Assembly: GCA_013368375.1 (NCBI GenBank)
Contig: JAACJP010000001.1
Location: 2,356,001-2,420,000 of the forward strand
Direction: 5' to 3'
Origin: Tricholomella constricta
Lineage: Eukaryota > Basidiomycota > Agaricomycetes > Agaricales > Lyophyllaceae
DNA: 64,000 nucleotides
Shown here: positions 34,295-44,117 of the stretch, piece by piece
Position numbering within the stretch: the stretch's first letter is position 1
Layout: each line of letters opens with the position of its first letter
Made by a program: the position numbers and the translations under genes
The notes under the pieces: model-generated
Seen by the model: the letters and a program-made list of their open reading frames with translations, nothing else
The model's database searches: none
What the model was told of the DNA's origin: nothing

Positions 34295-36504
34295 ATGGTG
34301 AAAGATGATGAGAAGGAGAAAAAGGAACAAGAACGGGAAGCTCGCGGCAAGCGTGTACCTCGAAATATGGCACATATTAACAAAGATCCGTCGACAGTAA
34401 GTGATTGCCCATTTCTCGCTCGTTAGTTTGCGTCAACGACGTGATTCCTTTCTAGTGCAGCCTTCTCATTTGGGGAAGTAATTGGTTTCCTAACGCGATG
34501 GAGTCGACGGGCTCATCTCTTGGCGATCAGCCTGAAAATAACTTCCCAATCTATCCCTACGTCCTTTTTGCGAATGAAGGAAGTACATCGAGCGCAGCGT
34601 CGTCATCGCTGAAAAATGCCGCTGCGGCAACTCCTCCGGATCAAGGTACACATTCTCCTTCCGGATATGTGCAGGGTCCCGGTTTTTCGTCGAGGGCGGC
34701 GCTCAATAGGGACTCTCCTGACCACGGCGCCAATCTTCTTCGAGATGAAGTGGGGCTTCCTCAATCACATTTTAGTGCCCTTGGAAACCATCTTATTGTG
34801 GATTCTTCGACTTCACGCCCTTCTTCCTCATACGTGAACCATTTGCCGCCAATGAACCACGGCGGTATTTCGACGACTGCTTCATCGCCGCGCGTGCTCG
34901 CAACTCCCTCCAGTCCTTTTCATCCACATGCATTTTCCCCCGACACAAATGTCCACATTGATAATCAGGCACCTTCTCTATTCACGGCGACATCATATCA
35001 TCCTGGAGTTTCGCCTCATTATCCTTCGTCTTCGTTTCAGCAACGACTTCATCAAGGATCCACGGAGGGTCCCGGCGCGTATAATTTTCCGAGCTCCTGG
35101 GAGGGGCATACTTCCGATTTGTCACCAGCTTCGGCGGGACCATCACTGGCGAACTCTACTGCTATCGCTGAGCAGTTTCCTCTAGCCACGGGGCGCACAA
35201 CTTTATTTGGCCCAGAATTTCACAGTCCTCTGCTGAATCAGGTCACTAGCGTGGTTACAAGTCTTCCTGGAGTCTCATCTCATTATCCTTCGCCGTCTCA
35301 ATTTGAGCAAAATTTTATAGAGAGTCCTGACGCGTATGATTCACTGGGTTATTACCTACGGGAGGGGTATCCATCCAATTCGTCACCAGCCTCCGCGGGG
35401 CCATCGCTGGCGACCTCTACTGCTTTACTTGAGCAGTCAATTTTACCCATAACGCAGATAGCTTCTCTCGGCTCAGAATCTCACACTCCTCTGCCGAATC
35501 ACAATCTCCAGATCACTAGCTACCAGAGCCATTCGCATATTTCTATCATGGACGAAGCCTTAGTGATGGGTGGCGGGTCCGACGGGACATGGGTATATTC
35601 GTCTCTTCCTTCATCCGGATCCGCCCAAACCACACAACCAGATCAGCCATCCAACTTGTATGACGAGCAGCCTGACTCTCTGCACGACAGATATCGATCT
35701 GCGGATGAAAGGAGTGCACCTAGACAGTATTTGATGCCATTGCCAACTTCTGCACGATCCTTTACCCTTGTTGATCGAAGACATTCGGAATGGACTCCGC
35801 GCCAGAATAACCATCCATATCGCGAACCAGAGAGACGTGCGCACCGCACAGTTGGCGTCAACCCTAGAATTCAGGAGAACCCTTCCTTTGGACCTTACAT
35901 GCATACTCCGCCGGCAACGGATATCTCTGCCTCTGTGCTGATGAGGGGGGAAAATCATACCCACGAAGCTCCCCAACGCCCACAAAAACGGAGCCGATCC
36001 TTTGAGGAACAGATTACCTCTTCTAGCTCGCCTTCGATTCCTACGACATCATCTCAGTTTGCGCCTCAAAAAACGCTTGCATCGGGTTCAAATACTCATC
36101 GGACTCGAATTCGGCCTCGTAACTCAATTGTCCAACCTTATAATCTGCGCTCTCGCTCTGGTGTGGCTGCAACTCATCCCAATAGGGGCAATTTTTCACC
36201 TGGATCGCAAATCCCTGAGCCTTCCATGCCCCCTCTCACAATTCCTGACCAACGCTCCCAATATCTTTACCATGGAATGGGATTAGCCGCTGCAGGACCT
36301 TCCCGTATTTATGATGATGATTCCAGCAGAACTCCCAGGGCATACTCCTCTAGTTCCCAGCCGGTACTGCTTCAAGATTATACGACGAGCAGCCCACTGC
36401 GTCGTGGTCATCACGGCGTCAACCTGACGAACAGTACCAACGCTAGCTATCCTTCGAATAGTCGAGGGGGTTTTCCTGATTCCAGTCATGGAATTTCTGG
36501 ATAG
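34295..36504 (+). CDS. Hypothetical Ser/Pro-rich protein with internal duplication
   Basis: The ATG at 34295 sits in a strong context (GGCCATGG) and opens a short charged exon, MVKDDEKEKKEQEREARGKR, spliced at 34397-34455 in frame into the long exon (34456-36504), giving about 716 residues. A later in-frame ATG at 34498 would skip the first exon. The long part is Ser/Pro/His-rich with no recognised domain. Two consecutive units of about 80 residues are related, encoded by 35002-35241 and 35266-35505. Both contain GVS.HYPS, SPASAGPSLA.ST and E.H.PL.N. Later segments contain RRAHRTVGVNPRIQENPSF and PYNLRSRS. It is probably disordered. A nuclear or regulatory role would be a guess. Confidence 0.6.
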
Positions 36505-36817
36505 CACATGCATGGTTTAACCGTGTAGGCATTCAGAGCATGGCGCCACGCGTCCATTACATCTAGAGATCTAGATGGGTCGTCGCTGTTAAGACTCAAA
36601 ACAGTGACTTCGTACGTATCAATCCGGACTATTTTCTTTTTATGATGATTAGTTTCATGAAGTGTTTCCTATCAGTACTACTACCGCTATCTTGCTTTCT
36701 TTCGCTTTGCCGCCTCTTTACCCCCGCCATATCCACATCGTGACAATCTAATCTGCTAATGTTTTCGGCACCAACAATAAACATGACCAAATATCCTCCT
36801 GCTCTTCGTCCACCAAC
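36505..36817. other. Intergenic region before NDUFA1
   Basis: This 313-bp gap between two plus-strand genes contains presumed terminator and NDUFA1 promoter sequence. A pyrimidine-rich tract precedes the NDUFA1 start. Confidence 0.35.
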
Positions 36818-37249
36818 ATGCCCGTTCCCTGGGAAGCGCTCATTCCATTCGGTAAAGATCTTTCACGTCATTATACGAGTGCTAGGAGTGACACTGACCG
36901 TAATCAGGTCTCCTTACCGCTATGTTCGGAGCCGCCGGGACGCTCTTGAATGTTTCCACACGGGCGCAGAATCAAGGCAAGGTGAGCTGTTGAGAGGCTA
37001 TCTTGTACAAGCCGGTTTATTAACGTTCACTCTGAAGCCCGCACGTTACAATATCGACAACTGGGACGATATGATGATGAGGCGAGACAAACAGCTAACA
37101 GGCCACAAGCGAGGGCAGTCGGTGCGTGCCGGGAAAGTCCTTGGTCATGACATGCTGATTCCGAACCTGCTTCTATCTGCCAGGACAATCCCATTGCGCC
37201 GGCTGGATTCGAAACCAGCAGTGTCTGGTTCACGGAGCGGACTTCATAG
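36818..37249 (+). CDS. NDUFA1: NADH:ubiquinone oxidoreductase subunit NDUFA1 (MWFE)
   Basis: NDUFA1 is a small single-span accessory subunit of the membrane arm of mitochondrial complex I. Four exons (36818-36851, 36908-36981, 37038-37121, 37184-37249) join in frame to a protein of about 85 residues. It starts MPVPWEALIPFGLLTAMFGA, with the hydrophobic N-terminal helix that gives the MWFE type its name. It continues with NQGKPARYNIDNWDDMMMRR, LTGHKRGQS and APAGFETSSVWFTERTS. Both the length and the (P/R)YNID.WD...MRD pattern match fungal NDUFA1. Two further complex I genes lie within the next 6.6 kb. Confidence 0.9.
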
Positions 37250-37471
37250 ACGAAATAGAACCCGATTTCTCCAGCCTGACCACCGCAAAAGATGACACAT
37301 CATGGGCAAGTCTCGCCAGCCAGCTGCACGTTTTTTCTTTTGGCAGCGATACGGAAAGCTGAAGCCCTTAAGTACTGAAAACTGCTTACAACTTATTCTC
37401 GCTTTTTATGCAGCGATACAAGGTCACAGGCAACTCCATTAAAAATTCCTCACTCGTGTTTCTATCGCCAC

Positions 37472-40258
37472 CTAAAGAACAAGTTCCTCTAGCTGATACA
37501 ACCCAATCGATAGCCCAGCTTGCTCGTGTGCCTGCTTCCGTCTCTGGCGCCAATCCGCTAGAGGCTTTTTGCGCTTGTCCTGCCCAGCTTCCTTGACTGT
37601 TTTGAAATGGGCCTTCGCAAACGTTTCCAGCGGGCCCCGTAGAGGCTCCAGATCGTCAATGTACACGATCTCCGGCTCGATCTGGGCGTGGAGGCTCCGG
37701 AGCGCCCTATGTGCAGGAGAGTATTGTAATAGTGTAAGGAACGACGCGTCAAGGAGTGTCTGCAGGAACGCGAGAACCTGCCAGAGTGCGGCATTGAGTC
37801 GAGGAACAATCAAGAGCGGAAGTGATTACAGCAGGATCTCACCTTGGCCAATGGTGGCAAATCACAATGGATATCCTTTTCCTGTTCCCTAAGGACTGGC
37901 ACACCATGCTCGTTCTTTGAAAGGTCCTTCTTCGACGGCAACAGTTTGACGTCACGTTTTGCCCATTGTTTGAGCCAGGTCTCGAGCACTTTCAGAACGG
38001 CGAGGATGTCCTCCGCCTCCTTGAAGTACTGGCGCATGGCGGACCGCAGAGCGGGCGGTGTAGTTGTGTAACCGACGCATAACGCCAGGAAGGACGGTAG
38101 AGACGGGAGATCCGATATCGAATCGACGTCCATTGCGCCATCGTCCTGAGAAGCCACCCGCTCATCCAAACGATGTCTGACAACAACCGAATGCAAGCAT
38201 TCCATGATCTCCGTTTCTGAGAGGTCAATGACGTTGGTGAGCGCCAAGCAAATGGATTGCTAGAAGTTCGTGGATGAGATGGGAAAAACGGCGTAATGTT
38301 TGAACGACATACCCAGTCATTTTTGGATCGAAGGGCTGCAACAAGGCCACCTTCGACCATGCTGCCGCTGACGAGCTGTTGATTGAGGAGATATCGAACG
38401 ACCTCAGACGAATATAGCGTATTGGCAGATTTTGACGGCTGGAGGACTGTCACCAACAAGTCTTTCACAAAGGCGTGGCTCAGAGCAGCATGCGATATAC
38501 GCTATGAAATGACTCTTCAGTTTTCCAAGTAAAATACATCCGCAGGCAGCACCTACTGTCTTTTCCTTGAGGGCCACTTTCGCAGCGGACTTGGATTCAC
38601 GTTTCTCCCACTCGAAGAATGCGACGTTGGCAGCTTGAGGTAGATTTTTTTCCATCGCTGTCCTCATGGTGGCAAGAACCTTGCTTCTTACAGGGTCATG
38701 AGTCGGTGCAGTAGACGAAGACGTCGTTGCCTGTTGTATCCATTTCGCACCGGCAGACGCCTGGCCCATCGCGTTGGCGATAGTCGATACAGCTGGGCAT
38801 GTCAAAGGTATGATGAGGACGCTGGAGCGCGACGATGATGCTTGGGACTTTCGTCCTGAATTGGAGGTGTTCGGGGATAAGATGAGGAGTGCCTGAGAGG
38901 TTGAAGCTGGTACGAGGGTCAATTTGATAGTTATGTCCTTTGCTTGAACCAAGGTACTAGGGACGGGCAGAGCCTGAGAGGCGAGAAGAACGGAGTATTG
39001 AAGGTCCCATATTAGCAGCACAATTTCGGGGTTGGGCGAGGCGGTAAGGGCGGAAAGAAGGACATGCGAGGAGCTCAGCGATACGAGGGAAACTTCTTCT
39101 GAGCTTTGTGGTTTTGAAAGGAAGGAGAGTCCCGTGAGACGGAATGGTTCCGAGATTGCTGTCAATTCCATCGAGCTGCCGTCTTTGGATTCTAGCAAGT
39201 AGGAGTGCCATGACCCATTTCGAGCTGGTCAGCCAGGTTAGTTACTCTGCACTCAGAAAAGGATTGATATCAGGCTTACTCAAAAAGCTCATATGACCGC
39301 TAGTACTGCACGACAGATTCAATATTTGCTGGAAGAAGAATCAATACGAGAGGCAACTGAAAATCATACAAAGCTCACATCAGGCTTCACCGGCATCAAA
39401 GAGCTCCCCAGCTCCAAAAATTGATCATGATCGTTCAAAGAGAGGGTCCGGACACAAGTGGAGTCCCCTGAAGCCGCCACAGAAATAAGAATCGCCCCAT
39501 TTGGAGGTGTTGATAGCGAAGGCAAAAAAGAACACGACGCTCGAGAATATACGAAGGTTTCAAGTAGGTTCTGTGAATCTCCCGGCATTGGCCATGCACA
39601 TTTGACATTCAGATCAGTATCCAGGACGGTAGTCTCCCCCTTGGGTGACTGAGCCAGTAGCCGATTCGGTAGCTCGTCGCAGGCGAAAAGCCCTGAAATG
39701 TCATGCTGAATCTAAATCCTTGCAGTGTCAAGTGAGCATGGTAGTTAAGAACAGGCCGTCCGTTGACGTACCACAATCGACTTTTTCTTCTGCGACGCCC
39801 GATCTTCTAACCGGCTGGACAGATTTTCAGTCCACATCCATATCGTCCGTCCACTCTCCTCAGCAGTAATATCGGCGGACGTGTTGATGGCTGCATATGT
39901 GGTACATATGCTGTCTGCGCCTTGTTGTGTGTTGCGCATGATAGCGGGGCAGGAAAAGCTGGTGGAAGGTCCAAGGGTGTAAGAGATGACCGGATGAAGC
40001 GTCGAGATCTGTTCCAAAAAGTCAAAGAATGTGATCCACACATAGAGAGCAGTCCCTTACATCCAGTATGTGAATACCATCTGCCTGTGCAGTTACAGTC
40101 GCATAGCCGTCCGAGCTGCCTGATACATTTTCGTGTGTCGCGAACACGCTCGCCGAGGCCCGTTGTTTCTTGCTGCCCGTACCAGACTTTGGAAGCTGCT
40201 GAGATGCTCCATATGTCGAGAGCACGAACGGTTCGCTGATGGATGCATTGACGCGCAT
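37472..40258 (-). CDS. UTP8: U3 snoRNP/t-UTP protein, Utp8/NOL11-like
   Basis: NOL11 and Utp8 belong to the t-UTP subcomplex that links rDNA transcription to early pre-18S processing. The start MRVNASISEPFVL is at 40258; an in-frame ATG at 40327 would add 23 residues. The N-terminal half looks like a beta-propeller: DGYATVTAQADGIHILD, LHPVISYTLGPSTSFSC, TIWMWTENLSSRLEDRASQK, then HDISGLFACDELPNRL and SPKGETTVLDTDLN. The C-terminal half is helical, with QQLVSGSMVEGGLVAALRSK, ALTNVIDLSETEIMECLHSV and TPLLDASFLTLLQYSPAHRA-like segments, and a basic end (GQDKRKKPLADWRQRRKQAH) before the stop. The family call rests on domain layout and a few motifs. The first 900 bp of this gene are duplicated in inverted orientation at 45.6-46.5 kb. 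Confidence 0.65.
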
Positions 40259-40580
40259 TGCGACGGCGATGAAGGTTACAAACACAAGTGGTAATTTTTT
40301 GACGATCAAGCTTTCTGATTGGTCCATTCAGAGGTATTGGTTAGGGTTAGTGTGGCACGTGATCAATCGCGTCGCGTCGTTTCGGCCATTTGAACCTCGC
40401 ATCACAGTCGAGACGTTTTAAGCAGAGGAGAGCTTGTTTTCGAGCTAATTAGAGTCCATGAGGCCGATAACTATTTCTGAGAAGGTATATTACCGCCAAA
40501 GACTTTTTGGGAATTGACATCACGTGGACTCATCAGTTCCGGATTCACTCAGACTGGCGCACGTTGCAAATTTGACTAGT
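40259..40580. promoter_or_regulatory. Bidirectional promoter, UTP8-like gene / NDUFAF3
   Basis: This 322-bp interval separates divergent start codons. It contains two CACGTG E-boxes (40356-40361 and 40521-40526) and a telobox-like TTAGGGTTAG at 40341-40350, which reads CTAACCCTAA towards the ribosome biogenesis gene. CACGTG is bound by Cbf1/USF-type bHLH factors in other fungi. Use of these sites is inferred. Confidence 0.5.
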
Positions 40581-42337
40581 ATGTCTTTTCTTCGCACATT
40601 ACGACGCTCTGGACCACAGCTAACAAGAAGATCGTCCCCACTTACTATCGACCCATGTAATCGGTCTTTGCTGCTCAGCCAGGCTCGCAGCATCCACATC
40701 AGCACAATACGACGCGACAGCTCGTTCACCAATATTCTCGCCGACGACAACCCTCCCGCGGTACAAGTGAAATCAATCACAAGCGACGGACTACAACTAC
40801 AGGATGGTCTCATGATTCCCTCTGCGTGCATCTTCCTGGAGGGGAAAGTTTTCCTGTGGGATGTTCCAAATACCTTGTGGACAGGATGGGGCAAGGAGCA
40901 CTTCGAAGTCTTTGAGACGGTGGTACCGAAACCTGGTATGTGAACGCAGTTCACGAATTCACTCGCCACTGACACACAATAGAAATTCTGCTCCTTGGTA
41001 CACAACCAGGAGTTAGATTGGGGCAGCCGTAGGATTGTTCGAAACAGGATATACCGGGAATCAAAATTCTGGTCGCCTTGGGTCCGTTTATGAGATGACC
41101 TTGGTTTGCTTGGATTGTGATGAACCCCAACCCAGACCTGGCGCACCCTTCAGGCCCGGCTGAACCGGGGGTGAACCTGGGCCAAGTTACTTCTCACGCC
41201 AGGCGCAACCAAACAAGGCCTCCATGTCATCACGTGTTTTTAGTTCACGTGCATGTTGAACTTCGTCGCATTTCTGAAAAATGATTTCTTCGTCCTTCTT
41301 CCCAACCGTCAATGTCGTCGTGCCACGCCCTCGGTCATGTCTATAGCTGCCTGCCTCGATTTCCCTTCACTGCCCGACCAGCTCTTTCTTGCCTCAATAT
41401 ACTGACCATCAATTGGCTTTGCAGACTACTTTTCTCACAGCATCTTACAGTTACTGGCGGCACGACGGCCATTTCTCAAGGTAAGAAATGATCAACATTC
41501 AGATAAAATACATGCTAAACCACTATATAGGTATGTATCTAATCTATCTTCCCTCCCTTACACAAACCTATTTAGGTGGTCACGCCATGTCTGGTCCCCT
41601 GTAAGTCATAATTGCCTCTGCAAGGACTCCATCTCACTCACACTTAACAGATTCCTGGCCGACTTATTCCCCGCCATGTTCACTATAAGGTAAGTCGAAA
41701 TTACTTCTTCAGGAGCTTATTCTCACTTGAACTTGACAGCTAGGGTGCTTTTTTTCGTCAAAAAGCTCGGCATGTGCAGAAGGTGGCACGTATTAAGTTA
41801 TCCCATTTCTTCTGTTATGTTGTTACCTATCTATGTATTACAATATATTTATTTTATTCTTGCAAGTACACCCGAGAGAGCAGAAAAGGAGAATCCCAAA
41901 TGAGTAATACCAGGGCGTAGCGACCATTTCAGGTGGCTGACCTCACGTGCTAAACTTGGGTTGGACTCCAGGCCATCAATCCTGGGTTGATCTTGCTTGT
42001 GGCAAGCTTGTGTTGGCCGTGGTCCGGACTGAGATCACCTCAGGCAACATCAAACCCAGGATCACCACAATCTATTCCCCGGCTGTGTACGGGCAAAAAG
42101 ATATTCCAGGCACCGCCGTTCCTTCGCACATATTTGAACCAACTGGGGATTCAGGTCGATGTCATGGACACAGTACGTGATACTATCCCTTTGGATTTGT
42201 TGAGTCAGAAAAACTAATTTGCCGCTCAGAGAAACGCGTGCTCGACATACAACCTCCTCTCTGAAGAAGGCCGGCGAGTCGCCGCAGCTTTGCTACCGTT
42301 ATCACCACACTCATGGAAGAAAATGGAAGCGCCTTGA
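40581..42337 (+). CDS. NDUFAF3: Complex I assembly factor NDUFAF3-like (Mth938/DUF498 domain), interrupted by an insertion
   Basis: NDUFAF3 helps assemble complex I in the matrix. Exon 1 (40581-40935) has a basic mitochondrial leader and the domain start KSITSDGLQLQDGLMIPSA, EGKVFLWDVPNTLWTGWGKE and FEVFETVVPKP. Exon 2 begins at 40983 with EILLL. The expected continuation, GKKIFQAPPFLRTYLNQLGI and QVDVMDT, lies about 1.1 kb away at 42091-42172. RNACSTYNLLSEEGRRVAAA follows after an intron (42173-42229), with the stop at 42335-42337. The gap is filled by a TIR element (41002-42086). If spliced from the donor at 40998 to the acceptor at 42059, the exons total 591 nt (196 codons) in frame, with about nine extra residues from the element. 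Otherwise the gene is broken. Confidence 0.8.
41002..42086. mobile_element. Non-autonomous TIR DNA transposon inserted in NDUFAF3
   Basis: The 1,085-bp insert is flanked on both sides by GTAC (40998-41001 and 42087-42090). Removing it with one GTAC restores the NDUFAF3 motif LLGTGKKIFQ exactly. The ends form an imperfect inverted repeat: left ACAACCAGGAGTTAGATTGG and the right end read in reverse ACAGCCGGGGAATAGATTGT agree at 14 of 20 positions. If GTAC belongs to the repeat, the match is longer. No transposase motif is present, so it would be mobilised in trans. The superfamily is not assigned; a 4-bp duplication is the only guide. A smaller inverted structure (ccttggtttg ... caaacaagg, about 41102-41213) lies inside and may be a nested MITE. 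Confidence 0.75.
41312..41743 (+). CDS. Small spliced ORF inside the TIR element (hypothetical, about 78 aa)
   Basis: The ATG at 41312 opens MSSCHALGHVYSCLPRFPFT and reaches a good donor at 41481. Introns 41481-41530, 41531-41575, 41601-41650 and 41690-41739 (50, 45, 50 and 50 nt, all GT..AG) keep the frame open. The joined exons read ISQGGHAMSGPLFLADLFPA and MFTIS before TAG at 41741-41743. The first two introns touch with no exon between them. No homologue is recognised, and it could be a captured host fragment or a non-coding spliced RNA. The regular intron sizes are the main support. Confidence 0.3.
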
Positions 42338-42402
42338 CGATAGCTATTTACTCCAGGGTGGTGCAACACAGCGGACCCTCGATTGAGACCAAATCTATCA
42401 CT

Positions 42403-42998
42403 TCAATCGTCGAAATGCGCCTTCCTTTTCCCTTTGCTAGCGCTAGATATCGGAAAGTCCACCTCAGACGGTAGTTCGTCTTCGTCGTCGACTGAGGGCG
42501 ATTGAAACGTGACTGGAAGCATGTTGCCTGTGTTCGCGGTCAATGCAGAAGAGTAGAACAACAGTTACATTTGGTATTGATAATGGGATGACAAGATGGA
42601 TAGGAGAAAATGAAAGTAACATACCAGAGGGATCGCGGAATTGCAGGTAGAGCAAATCGTAGCTCGCCAGGCTGTATTCCCTGACCTGTTTGGTGACATC
42701 CAACACTTCATACTCGCCATTTGGCCGTCCCTTTTCTTTCACAGCTCTACACAATTCAAAGTCATTCTCATCCTCGACCGCTGGAACGCCTTCCGCCTGG
42801 TTGACCGGGGATTTTAGTGCAGATAGAGCTTCTTCTTTTAGCGCTGCAATCGTGGTAGATGGTGGTACCGTGACCATGATTGAAAGTTTATGTGTCCTCA
42901 TGTGAATTTGGTGAACTTTGGGCTGCGACCTTGGAGGCTTAAAGAAAAACAATAAATTAGCGTTCTATGGCACATCCAACGATCTCTCCACGGACCAT
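42403..42998 (-). CDS. Small conserved fungal protein with ubiquitin-like N-terminal domain (predicted)
   Basis: The start codon at 42998 is followed at once by an intron (42938-42995, with a clear GCTAAT branch site and TTTAAG acceptor), so exon 1 is just ATG. The protein then reads MPPRSQPKVHQIHMRTHKLS and IMVTVPPSTTIAALKEEALS, which suggests a beta-grasp fold (two strands then a helix). VPAVEDENDFELCRAVKEKG and YDLLYLQFRDPSGNMLPVTF follow. The last exon (after intron 42528-42624) ends in an acidic then basic tail, GKRKAHFDD. I infer the ubiquitin-like fold from pattern only, and the function is unknown. It starts 132 bp from divergent NDUFA8. Confidence 0.65.
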
Positions 42999-43130
42999 AT
43001 CTGCGATTCAACAATTATCAGTCGCGCTCGTCGTGGACGTTAGTGAGCAAGGGTGTAATCAAAACTCCGCCTAACTTTCCCACCCGCCTAATTATCCCGA
43101 CCTCCCACTCATCCACCTGCGCCGTCAACC

Positions 43131-43819
43131 ATGAGCACGATACAGGCTGGCTCCGTGGAGAACAAGCCCTACATCGACCCCACTCCTCTGCCCGACCACA
43201 TTCCAAAAGTCGCGGAGCTCGGTGTGACGAGCGCACCTCTAAAGAGCGCCGCGTTCTTCATCGGGGCTTACTGCAAAGAATATAATGGTTCGTCCAGATG
43301 CCTTCGTGTGCGGAATGATGCTGAAGGGAGCTGCGGTTCAAGAGGACTTCATGCTTTGCAAAGCTGAGGACCGGAACCCCGAACATTGCCTGAAGGAGGG
43401 ACGGAGAGTGACCAGATGTGCAACTGACCTGTGCGTTCCTATTCTTACTCGTTATGGATGCAGAATATGATCTTCATACAATGTTACAGGATCACAAAAA
43501 TGAGAGAGAACTGCTTGCAGCAGTTCGAAGCTCACTGGAACTGTTTAGAGAAGAACAACCAGGCAAGCCAACGCATGTACTTACGTCTGGTCCAGGACTC
43601 ACACCACGCAGGAATACTATCATTGCCGTAAACCTGAGCGATCTCTCAATGCCTGCATGTTCGAGAAATTGGTGTGCCTGCTTCCTTGCATGCTCTCCCG
43701 CGCCGTCAGCTCATCTGCCACTCCTTCAGGGCCTCACGAAGACAATCCCGGGTACACCAACGGGCCAGGTGCCTATACACGACGTGAAGAACCCGTATTA
43801 CAAGTCGATTCAGAAATGA
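43131..43819 (+). CDS. NDUFA8: NADH:ubiquinone oxidoreductase subunit NDUFA8 (PGIV/20.8 kDa, CHCH domain)
   Basis: NDUFA8 is an accessory subunit on the intermembrane-space face of complex I, held by disulfides. The start MSTIQAGSVENKPYIDPTPL leads to SAPLKSAAFFIGAYCKEYN, then EDFMLCKAEDRNPEHCLKEG, ITKMRENCLQQFEAHWNCLE, EYYHCRKPERSLNACMFEKL and GLTKTIPGTPTGQVPIHDVK, ending YYKSIQK. Three CX9C spacings are visible (CKAEDRNPEHC, CLQQFEAHWNC, CRKPERSLNAC), as expected for Mia40-dependent import. Introns are short. The one at 43563-43611 begins GC rather than GT (CAG|GCAAGC), and reading through or using a nearby GT would destroy the conserved EYYHC segment. Confidence 0.93.
43563..43611 (+). other. 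NDUFA8: GC-AG intron in NDUFA8
   Basis: The 49-nt intron has the donor CAG|GCAAGC and the acceptor ACGCAG. It joins KNNQ to EYYHC in frame. GC donors with strong flanking matches make up a small minority of fungal introns. Confidence 0.7.
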
Positions 43820-44117
43820 ATGCTTGGCCATCGACCGGCCTACCTCGGGTGTGGGGGACGTAGATGCTTGTATAAATCTATAATTCACTTGAGGTCGTTC
43901 GGATACGTAAGGGCCTACATACCATCAACTCAACAGCCTCGATCCGCAGTGAACCAATAGTTTGTGTGGTTTTGAGCAACGAGTGTGCCATGAATACTTT
44001 AAATTTTGAGTCGTGAGCCGGAGCTTGACTTGTGACTTGCTCTAATATCTTTCCTTTCCAACTTACCGCCATGCAAGATCCAGCTAAATAGTTACCTTGC
44101 CTCCGGAGCCTCGTTCT

